Assembly (NCBI RefSeq): GCF_000344685.1
Contig: NW_006920418.1
Location: 919,290-968,465, forward strand
DNA: 49,176 nt
Source of the DNA: Gloeophyllum trabeum ATCC 11539
Lineage: Eukaryota; Basidiomycota; Agaricomycetes; Gloeophyllales; Gloeophyllaceae
Direction: 5' to 3'
Under the pieces are notes generated by a model. It saw nothing but the letters and a program-made list of their open reading frames with translations. It did not search any database and was not told where the DNA came from. Below are positions 25,097 through 36,118 of this stretch, piece by piece. Made by a program: the position numbers and the translations under genes. The stretch's first letter is position 1. Each line of letters starts with the position of its first letter.

Positions 25097-25290
25097 GTGG
25101 ATGGGGTCAAGGTGTCGTGTATCATCTTCTTCGCTCGGCTGCTATCTCCCTCCTTGTAGTTAAATGGGTATGGTGCTGTCTCAAGGACACGGTTTCGGTC
25201 GCATCTTGGTCACTTCGGTTTGGGATATGGGGAGCGCGGTTGGTTACTGGTTGTTGCATCTCTCTGACCCGATGTTTTTGCTGCCACCGT

Positions 25291-25392
25291 GCATAACCGT
25301 ACTCGCTCTGGCTGTTGGGGACATTGCGAGTACTGTGTGGTGCACGATGCCGAAGGCAGGAAGGTCGGATGAGGATGTTGGGTTGGATATGC
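25291..25392 (+). repeat. Direct duplication, copy 1
   Basis: This begins gcataaccgtactcgct and closely matches 25882-25985 (by eye about 80-85% identity). Weaker similarity extends upstream (25105-25200 against 25705-25810, sharing gtctcaagga), which suggests a segment of roughly 300 bp was duplicated and has diverged. Confidence 0.7.
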
Positions 25393-25881
25393 GGCCGCTC
25401 GAGGGGGTTCGGCTTCTTGATGAATTGTTTCGGCTCATTTGAATTACGCTGAGCACTCTGTTCAGTCTCCTCAGCGCGCTAATCTGCTCTCCTTTCTCAT
25501 AGATACACCAATACGATCGCCGAGGATGGCGAAGTATTCGTTGGTAATCATTTGATGCTTCTTTTTGTTAGTCCTCTTGGATGGCCTGGGTGACTGACCC
25601 ACTTCTTTGCAGGGTCGTGTTTTCTCTGATCTCACAGGCACAATGTGGCAGAAGCTGGCGTATTCGGAGACGAACTCGGATCACGATAAGTCATATGCGA
25701 CGGGTGTAAAGGTGCCGTGTATACTCTTTCTTCCTTTTGAGTCGCTCGTCGTGGTTCCTCCATGGGTCACACCCTATGTTGTCTCAAGGACTTGGATTTG
25801 GTTCAGGATGATAAGACCGCAGAGCACGGATGGGGATTTGGGGTACACCCTCTCCGACTAGAAAGACCTTGCTGCGACCTT

Positions 25882-25985
25882 GCATAACCGTACTCGCTGT
25901 GGCGTTGGGGACATGGCGAGTTACTGCGTGGTGCAGGATGTACAGGTCAGGAAGGTCGGGGAGGCGTGGTGGGCTGGATATTTGG
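25882..25985 (+). repeat. Direct duplication, copy 2
   Basis: This is the partner of 25291-25392, offset by 591 bp. It shares gcataaccgtactcgct, gttggggacat, gcgagt, gtggtgca, caggaaggtcgg and ggatat in the same order. No intact reading frame is common to both copies. Confidence 0.7.
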
Positions 25986-27249
25986 GGTGTTTTTTTTTAA
26001 TGATTGTTCTGTTTCGGCGCCCTTTTCTTCCGCGCGTATTGACTGCGTTAACCTGTACTTTGACGCCTAGGCCAACGAACAAAGGCGCGATTACAGTATC
26101 CGTGGTATGTTTTCATCTGATAGTCTCTCTTGTGTATGCAGACTGACACGACCAGATTGATCCTCCCATGCTTCTGTTAGAAGTCTTTGAAGAATCTGTA
26201 AGCGATGACGCAGTACATCGAATGCAGACATAACTGAGTGGTATGAGCTTACTGTTTCACCCTTCATTCCGTCCATGAATTCAATAATTCGGGAAGGAAC
26301 GTTTTTCCGGCACAGGGTAGGTAATCAAGGAACAAGGGATCCCTCCAGCCTTGTCTCGCCAGCCACCCATGTTCCCCGACAGGATCGCCAGCGGCCCCCT
26401 GCTCATGGCCCCATTCTTTCGCCCGTAAGGCATTAATGATTCAAAGTGGACCACGGCGGAACCGGTATGCTTCACAACTTGTTCCCGGCCCAACGCCTTC
26501 TGTACTCCGACATGTCCGCTGACAGGTCGTTCGTCATTCAAGTGACATCTGAAGCATGCCCGTCTCCGTTCACCCTCGGACTTCGAGGTTTGGATATCAT
26601 TTCGGTCGATCGTTCCGCATTCTCGCCGTCGTCATGGGCTCACCGCCATCACATGCCTCGACTTCCGTTGCATAAATACTTAGCTTCCTCTGGATGTCTG
26701 AAACAACTTTCTTTCTATTCGCAGGTGTCGATCTCGCCCGCGACTTCTGGGAGCAGCAACATATCCGAGTGCCACGAAGATGACCCGACCCTGACGTTCT
26801 CGCCCCAACCCATGCTCATTCACTGGCATCAGAGAGACCGTGTTGCTGGGGCACGGGTCTCTCGAAGCGCCAGTGACTGAGCATGGTGAGACGTCGGAGG
26901 AGGGTCTGGCCCGCAAGAGACTCCGAGAGATGGGTATGTATACGGGGAACCTATGCCAGTCCGGCTCGATGTTGATCTTCGATAAGCAGACGGCCACTCT
27001 CACCGCAAGGTCAGGAAGACGATGGGAGGTGCACGTGTGAACAATACAGCCGCCCCACACCAAGCGAATACCGTGTCTCTCACAAGTCCGCATCGCAAGA
27101 GATGGTGCCTCCTCTTCACAATTTCAGTGGTCATTGTCGTTGTATATGCTCGTACATGTTGCATTGTCTCCCCTGTAAATGATAAATGGAAAGAAATCAC
27201 AACACCGCCAGTCCTAGGACGCGTTCCTGACTCTCCAGCGTCAAATAAA
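25986..27249. other. Unresolved region without a supported gene
   Basis: Short open stretches exist on both strands, but none shows a domain I recognise. Plus-strand segments at 26560-26670 and 26839-26930 (SLEAPVTEHGETSEEGLARK) have plausible GT/AG signals, so a decayed or lineage-specific gene is possible. Nothing can be named. Confidence 0.3.
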
Positions 27250-28331
27250 TCATTCTCTACTTCTCTGCGTTTGACAGTCAGTGCCACGCCGCAATGGGGG
27301 ACAAGGGAATCAGGACGTACTCGAACCCATCTTGAACCACTTGGGCACCTTCTTCTCCGCACCCTGCATGAGTGTACTCGAGGACAGCCTCGGGGCGGGC
27401 GTGGAAGATCCCGAAGTGCTGCGCGAGGAAGGCTCTGCGTCGAAGTTTGGTGGCGCCGGAAGGTCTTCGGACAGCGAGAGAACAGAAGGAAGGAGAGGCG
27501 CAGGGACGGTGGGATCTACCGTCGCATGGTGTTAGGGGACTACAAAAGTAACGGCAAGACACCCAACGTACGGTTTAGCGCGGGATCTTCAAATCTGAGC
27601 AGGAGAACGGACGAAGGGGCGAGCTGTAGCTCAGCCAGGGAGAGATCGCGGACTTTCGGGTCTGAGTTCTTCAGATCACGTCTCGGGGGTTGGTCTGTAG
27701 GTCAACAAAGTAAGGATGCATGCATATAGAGTGGAAGGCATCTGGGAAGCAGCCGGCCACTCACAAAGGATGAACTTGATCGGCTTCACGTCGTCGCGTA
27801 GACATGACCGGACGAAGACATACACAGGCTTGATTCTGTCCGTGGACGGGAAGTGCTTCTCCAGCTGCGTGCCGTCGGGGAACTTCACTCGAATCCTCGT
27901 CTAGCCACCGTCAGTGAGTCCATTGTCACGGAGGACGAATCGGATAAACGTGGACGTACTGTGGGCCATCGTTCCCGCTTAGCCTTCTCCTCCGCTTCTC
28001 TCGCTGCCTTCGTCTTGAAGGGGGCCTCCGTCAGTGCTTGGGTGCGTGCGCTTAGCTGGGCTTGGGCGAGCTGCAGGTCGGCGGCCGTAGGTTGAAAGTA
28101 CGAGTCGGGTAGTTCGGGTGCTGTCCAAGTCGAACGAAGGCAGGGAGAACGGTAGACACGGACGGTGAATGATCAACTACTGAAGCCAGAGCATTAGGGC
28201 GAGATGGACGCACGGGGCGACGCTGGTCCTGACTGTGCTGGTCTGAACACCTTGTACGAGACCGCTTCTTCTGTCGCTGGGGCCGTCTGCGCGGTCTCTG
28301 GCGCACTGTTTGCTGGTGTTTCGGAAGACAT
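27250..28331 (-). CDS. UBX-domain protein, TUG/ASPSCR1-like C-terminal form
   Basis: TUG-type proteins bind the AAA ATPase p97/Cdc48 through a UBX domain and take part in membrane trafficking and p97 assembly. The start MSSETPANSAPETAQ is at 28331. After one intron the sequence reads PPPELPDSYFQPTAADLQLA, then a helix KTKAAREAEEKAKRERWP, then the UBX fold: TIRVKFPDGTQLEKHFPSTD, VYVFVRSCL, and across an intron FILYQPPRRDLKN, LSLAELQLAPSSVLLLRFED. The tail ends KKVPKWFKMGS just before the last intron and stops at 27250-27252. Five introns are inferred. The N-terminal ubiquitin-like TUG-UBL1 domain of animal proteins is absent; the protein is only about 275 residues. Upstream sequence shows no coding extension. 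Confidence 0.82.
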
Positions 28332-28797
28332 GGTGGTGATTTTAGGAGGAACGATGCGAGTATAACAGACGATGTATTGGAAGAGGCTAAGTTATACAGG
28401 CTTATGTAACGTAACAAGAAACAGTTCGGCGCCTACCAACCAAGGACGTCCAGCACCCACCGGAATCCAATGGAACCTGAAAGGATACTGTCAGTTCTGC
28501 ATCAAGTACCCCCAAGATGAATAGTCAGGTAAAAATTAGTTGTCTCACACCGCCGATCCCAGGGCGCACTGGCGGGTGGCCCCTTTGGTGTAGGACCGTC
28601 GATACTCGAACGCAAATTACTAGTACAACATCATGAAAGAGATATTGCATATGAAGACTCACTTATTATCTCATGCGCTCGCCAGCATCAGTGAGCCAAC
28701 TCCTACAGAATCGTGAAGGAAGAAGAGCAAGAGAAACATTAGACGCACCAACGCTAAAAAGCACGATGTGGCAGTGCTAGGTCACAGGCTGCCATTT
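28332..28797. promoter_or_regulatory. Intergenic region between UBX gene and hydrolase pseudogene
   Basis: Promoters of the divergent UBX gene and of the former hydrolase gene are expected here. No coding segment, repeat or clear core motif was recognised. Confidence 0.35.
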
Positions 28798-29683
28798 ATG
28801 GATTCTCCCTTCCCCTTCCGTCAGACGTACTATAAAGTCGTTGGCGACATATCTAACTGTTCGGATGGGCCAGCTGTCGTGCTTCACGGCGGTCCCGGTG
28901 TATCGCACGACTATCTGTCCGAGTTGGCTAAAGCACCTAACGGCACGGCCGTTGTCTTCTACGACCAGCTAGGTAACGGGCGGTCCGCTGCTCTTCCCAG
29001 CAAAGACATTCACTTCTGGACTATCGATCTCTTCATTGATGAGCTGCAAAACGTGCTGGAGTACTTCAACATCTCCGAGAGATACAACATCATCGGACAC
29101 TTCTTGGGGAGCCACGCTTGCCTCGGAATTCATCACCCGCCGTCTGCCCTAGGTCCTGGGGCGCCTCGTGCTCTCAAACGGCCTCGCAAGTGCCAGCCTT
29201 CGAAACACAGGACGTGCAAGATTACCTTAAGGTGCACGAGGAAGCCGGTACTACGAAGAGCCAGGAGTACAAAGCGGCCATGAATGTTTTCTGGGAGACG
29301 TTTGCGTGCAGAGTCAAGCCGTTCCCGGAAGAGGTGGTCCACCCGCTCTCCATGGCGAACAACGGTACTAGAATCGATGTGAGTTTCTATGACTTCTCTA
29401 CCCGTAAACTTCTAATCCACCGCTGGATGTCCGTGATAGGCTGCACGGCCCGACCGGCTTGCATGATAAATGGGACATTTGCGACGAAATATATCTCATG
29501 CGGCACGTCCCCACCTTGCTTATCAATGGCGAGTACGATCACATGACCGACGACGTCTGTGGGCCGTTCTTCTGGGGTATAGACAAGGTCAAATGGTGCA
29601 AGTTTGCCAACTCGAGCCACAAGCCCTAGTGGGAGGAGTGAGAGCGCTACATGGCGATCGTGGACGTCTTTCTATCCGAGTAG
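28798..29683 (+). pseudogene. Proline-iminopeptidase-like alpha/beta hydrolase, inactivated (copy 1)
   Basis: The frame starts MDSPFPFRQTYYKVVGDI and carries the family's oxyanion motif VVLHGGPGVSHDY, VVFYDQLGNGRSA and FWTIDLFIDEL. At the nucleophile elbow the expected GHSWG reads GHFLGS, so the catalytic Ser is gone. A frameshift follows within about 20 bp (near 29115-29130). The frame resumes as SQEYKAAMNVFWETFACRVK and PFPEEVVHPLS. After an intron at about 29379-29439 the last block is VPTLLINGEYDHMTDDV, GPFFWGIDKVKW and FANSSHKP, with an in-frame TAG where WEE should follow. Three independent lesions make this a pseudogene. The same family recurs at 30715. Confidence 0.85.
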
Positions 29684-30714
29684 TGAGTGTTAGCACGATC
29701 TGATGACTGAGCTTCTTGTGGCGTAGACCCAAGGGGCCAACGGCCAGAAAACGCGCGACGGCAACCCCCTAAAGTGAACAGGACCCCGAAAGCATCACGT
29801 AAGAGAGAGGACCACCTTGATAAGGCAATTTGTGGCGGCTCCTCTTCTGCCTGGGTTTATGTTTTGTGTGCTTGATTGTCGGGAATCAACAAGCCTATGT
29901 CATCCATGTACACATAGGTAATAGCTTATAACTACTTATATATATCTTTGATCCCTAAGATCACATTGTTCAGTTCTGAAAGATCCCCAACACTTCTCAG
30001 TCAATGATATTTCTGCACTGACTCAGACATACAGGAACACCTCTCTACTTCCTGATGCATAAGACTGGTTATAAACAGTGCTTATAATATAGCAGTTCTC
30101 TTGACAGAGCTGTTGGTGGGCGCATATTTGCCAAAGGTCCGTTGTGACCATGCAACCGTAGGGCTTGATGGATACATATTTCTTCAAATTTGCCGATGTA
30201 CTAGTATAGAAAGCACAAGATACTTTGACAGACTACAGACTCTACATGATACAATATACAACTGTAAATTCAAGACTACCAGCAATCCTTGCACCATTCA
30301 ACGAGGACTGTTAGAAAAAGTCTCGCATCGCCGGTTTTCAGACACACTGCGTCGTTTGTCCGAATCAGGCAAGTGGTCTACAGCTCGCGTCCTCAGATTT
30401 TGCTTTTATCAAAGGTATAGCGTATGTCCTACCACTTCAAAAAGTATGTAGACCTGTGCTAGAATGCTACTCAACGGTACAGAAAAAGATTCAGATTTTA
30501 ATACAGCTCTGGGAAATCGCAAATAGAAAGTGCACGCAAACCGTGCAAGAAAGTGAAAGTCGGGACCCCGTAAACTTGGAAAGGGACAACGACAATAGGG
30601 TTGACGTCGTCGGTAATACCCGCGTTGGCCCCTTGCGTAGACCTTGTATTCATTGTGGATATATCCCGGTACAATGACTTAATTCTATCCTTGTGGATCC
30701 TCTCGTCTCAGGCG
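29684..30714. other. AT-rich spacer between the two hydrolase pseudogenes
   Basis: About 1 kb, richer in A+T than the surrounding genes, especially at 29880-30540. No gene, tRNA or terminal repeat was recognised. It probably contains the promoter relic of the second hydrolase copy and may contain eroded mobile DNA. Confidence 0.35.
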
Positions 30715-31609
30715 ATGTCACAGTATGTACGGACCTCCTACAAGCTCGTCGTCGACCTCTACAGCTGCGCAGATGGGCCACTAATCGTTCTGCACGGCGG
30801 CCCGGGCATCTCGCACGACTACCTCCTCCCCTTCTCCGACATCGCCCCGCCACACCCGTCGTATTATACGACCGGCTTGGCAACGGGCGCTCGACGCTCC
30901 TCCCGTCGACAGACGCGTCCTTCTGGACGACCGACCTCTTCGTCGACGAGCTCGCGCACCTGGGCGTCACGGGGAAGTACAGCATCCTTGGGCACTCGCG
31001 GGGCGCGATGCTCGCGGCGGGATTCGTCGTGCGCGGCAACTGCGGGGCCTGCACAGGCTGGTCATCTCAAATGGCCCGGCAAGCATGTAGCTCATGAATG
31101 AGGCGCGCGCGCACGGCTCCGCGAGCAGCCGTCCGAGGAGGTGCGAGCAGGCGGGAGACAGGACAAGTGAGGAGTATAGGGGGCACATGGCGGTGTTCTT
31201 GGGGACGTTTGGGTGCAGGGTGCGGCCATCCCCTGAGGAAGTGGGGTACTCACTCTCGCTGAGCAGCAAAAATCCGGCGGTGATCGACTCCACGTCAGCG
31301 CGCGTCATGACGTCGATAGGTGCACTACGCTGACCTCTTGCGTGCTGTAGGATGACCAACTCGGCTGGCCTTGCAGATAGGTGGGAGATCCGGGACAAGA
31401 TCCCCCTGACGCGGCACGTGCCAACTTTGCTCATCAACGGTGAGTATGACTACATGACGGACGATGTTGTCGAGCGGTTCTTCTGCCAGTAGGGGATGGA
31501 CAGGATCAAGTGGTACAAGTTTGCGCGGTCATTCCATCTGCCGTGGTGGGAGGAGAGGGAGCACTACATGGCCGTTGTAGGCGAGTTTCCAGGTCAGAAC
31601 TTAAAGTAG
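30715..31609 (+). pseudogene. Proline-iminopeptidase-like alpha/beta hydrolase, inactivated (copy 2)
   Basis: This is a paralogue of the copy at 28798 in the same order and orientation. It starts MSQYVRTSYKLVVDLYSCAD and has LIVLHGGPGISHDYLL. A frameshift near 30855-30870 precedes VVLYDRLGNGRST and FWTTDLFVDEL. Here the nucleophile elbow SILGHSRGAMLAAGFVV keeps its Ser. The frame breaks again near 31030-31090. Later blocks are RGHMAVFLGTFGCRVR, LTRHVPTLLINGEYDYMTDD, a stop in FFCQ*GMDR near 31491, and FARSFHLPWWEEREHYMAVV, ending at 31609. Its codons are much richer in G+C than copy 1. The lesions differ from those in copy 1, so the two decayed independently. Confidence 0.83.
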
Positions 31610-31897
31610 GGAGATGCTCTGTTGCGCGCCCATTGATGCCAATATTCGTCGAGTGAAGTCAGGAGCACGCTAAGTGTAAGGTATCCATCGATTTGGTTCC
31701 GGGACTTCGCAGCGACACTCAGAAATGTGTCCTCCACCCGGCTTCACTACAATATGAACCCTCTGTTATATAACGAATGCAAGCTAGAATACATTAAGCC
31801 ACACTTCTTCGTTCTTTCCTTTCTTCATTGAATTGCTCCATTGGACCTTCCATTTCGTCACGCCATGGTACAAGATAACGTCCAGTTGGGGGTACGA

Positions 31898-32877
31898 TCA
31901 CGATTGGGGCGCGCTGAAGTTGCCCTCCGTCCCTGGTATCTTCTCGTGGTCAGCCAGGTTTGCCTGCGCTTCATACACCGTCACGACTGGGTTTTCTTTC
32001 CTCTATGAAGTCGGGGTCAGCGCTTGTCCAAGTGACAGTAAGGTGGTGAAGGGAAATGTACCTCGTGCCAGGACCCCAAGAAGCCGATGTAGTAAATTCG
32101 GGTCGTATCGGCGCCTTGGGAGGCGGGGAAGAACAAGGTGATGGAGGTGATGTTGGAGAACTTGGCAGGCCTGGGTCACATACATGAGTATGGAGAAGGT
32201 ATCAGCCCGCCACCAATAGAGCTACGTACATGACGGAGTACTCCCCCACTTCCCTACCCTGCGCCACCGCGAACTCTTGCGTCGGCTTCTTATCCGTTGC
32301 GTCCGAGAAATCAAGGTTGTTCTCGTTGGCATACTTGACACACGTCGTTAGCTACTGTCAAGCGCGTCGAGTAGCAGAACGGGGCATACCAATAAGACTT
32401 TCGCCGGAGTCTGGTTGGCGGGACCGCTCTTGATGAGGACGGCGCGGAGTTTGACAGAGCCGGTGAATGGGACGCGTATGATCCTTCAGTGGTCGCAAGT
32501 GAAGTTCGTAAAAGCAGAGGTGATGCTTGTGAGCGCAAATGAGGCGTCGAAAAATGTCGGGGATGGCGGTACGTACATCTGATCGTCCGCGTCCGACTCC
32601 AGATACTATCCGTCCGATCAGGATTCCAACCCCACTCAACAAAGGAGCACATGAATACCACTCACTACCACCTCATCAAGGCGCTTATCCCATGGCTTGA
32701 TCACCTCCGGGCCCTCCTTGTCCGCATTGAGTGCCACGACGTTCGGTCTGTCGATGCGGATGTAGAGGTTGTCCTTGGGCCCGCCGGTCTCGTCATGGCT
32801 GTGGCCGTGATCGTGGCCGTGGTCGTGCGCTTCATGGCCGCAATCGCCTCCGTGACTGTTATGCTGGTCGTGCGACA
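31898..32877 (-). CDS. PITH-domain protein
   Basis: PITH domains bind the 26S proteasome (as in TXNL1) and occur alone in the PITHD1 family; this gene lacks a thioredoxin domain, so it is PITHD1-like. The start is MSHDQHNSHGGDCGHEAHDH at 32877, a His/Asp/Gly-rich leader common in fungal members. The domain follows: LYIRIDRPNVVALNADKEGP, EVIKPWDKRLDE, then after introns the IRVPFTGSVKLRAVL-type strand at about 32455-32475, KVLLVCQRE-like and NLDFSDATDKKPTQEFAVAQ at about 32250-32330, and ASQGADTTRIYYIGFLGS. The last exon reads RKENPVVTVYEAQANLADHE and ends NFSAPQS at 31898. Five introns are inferred. The His-rich leader could bind metal, but that is not shown by the family. Confidence 0.85.
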
Positions 32878-33179
32878 TGGTGGGTGTCTGTGCGAGTGCT
32901 GTTTGCGCTGTCTTTTGTTTCAAGACGAATCAAGCGGTGACGTAAGCCCTAACCCTAGGCAAGCCCAAAGTGCGACACAGCCACTCCACCAACGTTAAGA
33001 TGGTGGCGATTCTTCCGCTTCGCGTCCAGCTCAGTTCAGCGACACCGTCGAAAACAGCTCTTCTTGTCTGCGCCGTTATTATGAAACCGAATCCAAATGC
33101 AAATTAATGCATCGCCACGACTGTCACCTACGACTACAATGATGAATCCCTTCGGTCCTAATTCTAACGCCTCTTGGAT

Positions 33180-33225
33180 GCCAGGGCCAGCCGCCAGGGC
33201 TTGGATGGCGGCTGGCATGCCTGGC
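33180..33225. repeat. GC-rich hairpin in promoter region
   Basis: GCCAGCCGCCA (33186-33196) pairs perfectly with TGGCGGCTGGC (33206-33216) around a 9-nt loop. An outer GCCAGG/CCTGGC pair extends it after a 3-nt bulge. It lies about 180-225 bp upstream of the ATG at 33405, with a TATA-like cataaaagg between them at 33287-33295. Confidence 0.75.
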
Positions 33226-33404
33226 TGAAATGACGGCTAGTAGGCAGTCGGCCCTCGTCAGCCAAGAGGCTGACATTTTGAAGTGCATAAAAGGCTGTGA
33301 ACGTAGAGTATATTCCATAGTCCATACCACCATCCTGCCAACCTTGCATCCTCGCACCCACCACCCACACCACATCCACCCAAACTTCGGTTACTGTTCC
33401 TCTC

Positions 33405-34937
33405 ATGGAGATACGGGTGTCCATCGAGTTCTGGTTTCTCTACACCTTCGTTGCGCTCTTCTTCCTGTGTGGGATGGTATTGGTCTTCTATTACCGGATT
33501 GTCCCTGCTATCAGGGCGATCTCTTGGTTTGCTCCATCTGGCCACCACGCGGTACCCGCTGTGCAAGGTACAGGCGCTCGTGCGTCGATCATGTCTGTAA
33601 GTAGAGTTCGGTCCATCTGTCTTGTATTTGGAACCGACACTTCCGTACTCAGTGGTATACATGGTGCGAAGATAACTCCGTTTACTCCAAGAGCACACGC
33701 GATTACAAAGCATGGATAAAGGGACAGGTAACGCCCTTCGACGGTGCCTATCCATCTCATGCTCATCCCGCATGTGTAGTGTGTCGCCTTCATCCAACTC
33801 CCAGTCAGGCTTAAAGCCTCCCTCGTCCGGCTCCGCCCTCCCAAACCCTCCTTCAAAGGGTTCCTCACCACGCCCTCGGGCACGGCTCTCCCGCTCTCCT
33901 ACTCTACAGACACCGCCTCCCCTCCCCCCAGCCGCCTCTCCCGCTTCCTCCACTCCCTTCGCGTGCGGCTCAGCTTCACCTATCGGGGCAAGCAGCCCGA
34001 CACGCGCAGATTCAGCGGCAAAACATGGCTCGCGTACGTCAAGCAGAGCATAGGACTCGAAGAGCCAGCGCGCAAGGCCACAGTACCCATCGTGCCCCTG
34101 TCGGCCATATCCCCGCTCTTCACGCCCATCGCGCAAACGCCCACGCTCGTCAACCAGTGGACCGCGCCCGCCATTCGTGCGCCTCCACGCGTCCACATGC
34201 AGCTCAGGTCTAGCAAGCGCGCGAGCTGGCCGGTCCCTCCGCTCAAGGCGACCCCGCCGCCCGCCGGCAACCCCATGTACCGCGTGGCGCTGAAGACTGG
34301 GCATGGAAGGCGCAGCAGCCTGCCTGCGAGCTGGAAGGTGGAGAGACCTGTGGCGGCCGAGTCCGTCGCAGACACGGATATTGCGTATGCCGCTGTCCTG
34401 TTCGAAGACCCTCGGGAGGTGTCCGTTCCTGAAGTCGTCAAGGAGGCCAGAGAGACTTGGGCTGTAGAGCCAGTTATCCGCAGGGAACACGCGCCCGTCA
34501 TTGTCATCTCCCTCCCTACTGAGGAATCCTTGGTCGCGGAGGAAATAAAGCCCATTCTCACCACTAGCACGCCCGACTCCGACTCCGATGCTTCCTCTTC
34601 CGCCGAGTCGTCCACCGACGGCGACGACGTCTCTACCATCGTCGCGCAGCTTCCGGAGCTTCCATCCAAGCCCACCATAGATGAGACGGAGACGGGCAAG
34701 AAGCGCGTGCGCCGCCAGCAGCCCGTCCTCGGGCGCGTCGCTATTCCCGTCCCTTCCCCCAAGAAGGCTGCGACGGAGACGAAGAAGTTCAAGCGCCACG
34801 CGGAGGCGCAGTGCCCGAAGGCTGCTGGTGTTACCAGGCCTGCCATGGTCAAGAAGGCTGGTGTTGGACGGGGCGTCGGGAGGGGCGCCGGTGTAGTTGG
34901 AGGAGTGCGTGCCCCCAAGAACGTCGGATGGCGTTAG
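33405..34937 (+). CDS. Uncharacterised fungal single-pass membrane protein
   Basis: Exon 1 starts MEIRVSIEFWFLYTFVALFF at 33405, so a signal-anchor helix covers about residues 8-30 (FWFLYTFVALFFLCGMVLVF), followed by FYYRIVPAIRAISWF. An intron from 33601 is inferred to end at the AG at 33774, giving a product that continues FIQLPVRLKASLVRLRPPKP, LSFTYRGKQPD and a long Pro/Ser/Val-rich disordered region. An acidic stretch lies near 34570-34630. The C-terminus is basic and repeats Gly/Arg (GVGRGVGRGAGVVGGVRAPK), ending at 34937. The region between 33620 and 33770 could hold another small exon. No known domain was recognised. Its start is divergent from the PITH gene 527 bp away. G+C is very high in the second half. 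Confidence 0.6.
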
Positions 34938-35644
34938 GGGATGAACACCGCGCAATAACAGAAAACTCAAGATGTTATATATGGACGTCGACTCGGTGGA
35001 CGCCCGAGATACCCTTTTCCTATTTGGCCTTTCTTTCTTTCTCATAATCCGGGACACGTTCGTCTTCCTCAAGGTGCCGAGCGACTTTTCTCTCTCCCTT
35101 GGGCTTTTGGGGCGTCGCGCGACTACTACTCTGTGTGCTGGTCCCAGTCGACTTCCATACTCTCTTCCACCATCCCCCTCACTCCCGAGTTCCCTCATCT
35201 CCACACTCATCTCATCCAAACCCACGAAGGCATCAAGCTCAAGACCACCTCAAGACCAGCCACCCACCAACATCAAGATGGTACGCGCAAGCCCTGATCA
35301 AGCATGGACGTGCCGTCACCCCGCGCCGGACGCGCGCAGACCGCAGTGCTCGGAGATGGGGGACGCCCCGGAGAGCCGGTCGATGTTTCCGGTCCCCTAG
35401 TGGTGGTACTTACTCTTTGGTTGCTGGATGGCCGCACGTTCTCTCAAGGGGCGGTCTTGCTTCGGTGTTTCTCGTGGAATGGATGAAACTGGGTTGTTGT
35501 TGGAGGGGGGTGGGTAGCAAGCGAGGGTGGAGGCTTGAGTGTGTGAATAGTCGTGCCAGGGGAGCTGTCTGGAGTGGTTGTGGTCTGCCGATATCGATGT
35601 TGTCTATAGTTCCTTTCAATTGGGCAATTGGGCAATTTGGGTTG
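34938..35644. other. Intergenic region with possible orphan first exon
   Basis: A C/T-rich leader (about 35160-35277) ends in caagATG at 35278, immediately followed by a donor-like GTACGC. This is the layout of many genes in this window, where an intron follows the start codon. The next 350 bp show no coding exon, and a LINE begins at about 35645. A gene truncated by the insertions, or a 40-codon frame starting MVRASPDQAW, are both possible. Neither can be confirmed. Confidence 0.3.
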
Positions 35645-36104
35645 TAATTGATCCACTAGAAGCAGCAAAGCAACCTGTTCGGTCTGGAGGCCTTAGAAAT
35701 CGCTTTGGAAGATGGTATACTAAAGTGGCATTTCCAATCATTGAATAATTGGAAGGAGGCACTCGACCAGGATGGCACCATAATAGCCCTCGATCAAGAG
35801 AAAGCCTACGATCGCATTGACCATAACTACCTATGGACAACTCTCCAATCCTTCCAACTCCCCAAACTCTTCATTGCAACAGTCAAGACCCTGTACTCCC
35901 ATGCCTACACCTCTGTGATCATAAACGGCATCCTCAGCTCCCCCTTCCGGGTCATCAGAGAAGTCCGACAAGGTGACCCCCTATCCTGTCTGCTGTTTGA
36001 CCTAGCCATCGAGCCCCTTGCCTGCCGACTACGTGAATCAGAACTACTCACCGGATTCTCCATTCCCGGAGTACGAAACAACATCCTGGTAACCCTCTTT
36101 GCGG
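35645..36104 (+). pseudogene. LINE reverse transcriptase, 5' fragment
   Basis: The frame from about 35755 encodes DQDGTIIALDQEKAYDRIDH (the first catalytic Asp block of non-LTR reverse transcriptases), SVIINGILSSPFRVIREVRQ, GDPLSCLLFDLAIEPL and LVTLFA. It stops exactly where the FADD motif should continue, because the Plavaka transposon starts at 36105. The continuation lies at 45547. A Tad-like fungal LINE is the best fit. The 5' ORF and the N-terminus of the polymerase are missing or degraded (stop near 35746). Confidence 0.88.
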
Positions 36105-36118
36105 CATCAGGAAAAACC
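36105..36118 (+). repeat. Left TIR of Plavaka element
   Basis: CATCAGGAAAAACC, a perfect 14-bp match to the reverse complement of 45533-45546. Preceded by the GG target duplicate. Confidence 0.93.

Noticed and set aside
26281..27040. Possible multi-exon gene at 26.3-27.0 kb
   Set aside because: Several short open stretches and GT/AG pairs can be joined, but no combination gave a recognisable protein.
27022..27729. Plus-strand open frame of 235 codons
   Set aside because: It overlaps the UBX gene on the other strand, which has recognisable UBX blocks and consistent splice sites; the plus frame has no domain.
32948..32960. CCCTAACCCTAG, telomere-like repeat
   Set aside because: Fewer than two and a half units and located in a divergent gene promoter; not evidence for a telomere or interstitial telomere array.
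33258..35225. Long minus-strand open frame of 655 codons
   Set aside because: It lies antisense to the membrane-protein gene in very GC-rich DNA. Its product is low-complexity Arg/Gly-rich without a domain, whereas the plus-strand reading has a clear membrane helix, a leader and a conserved-looking layout.
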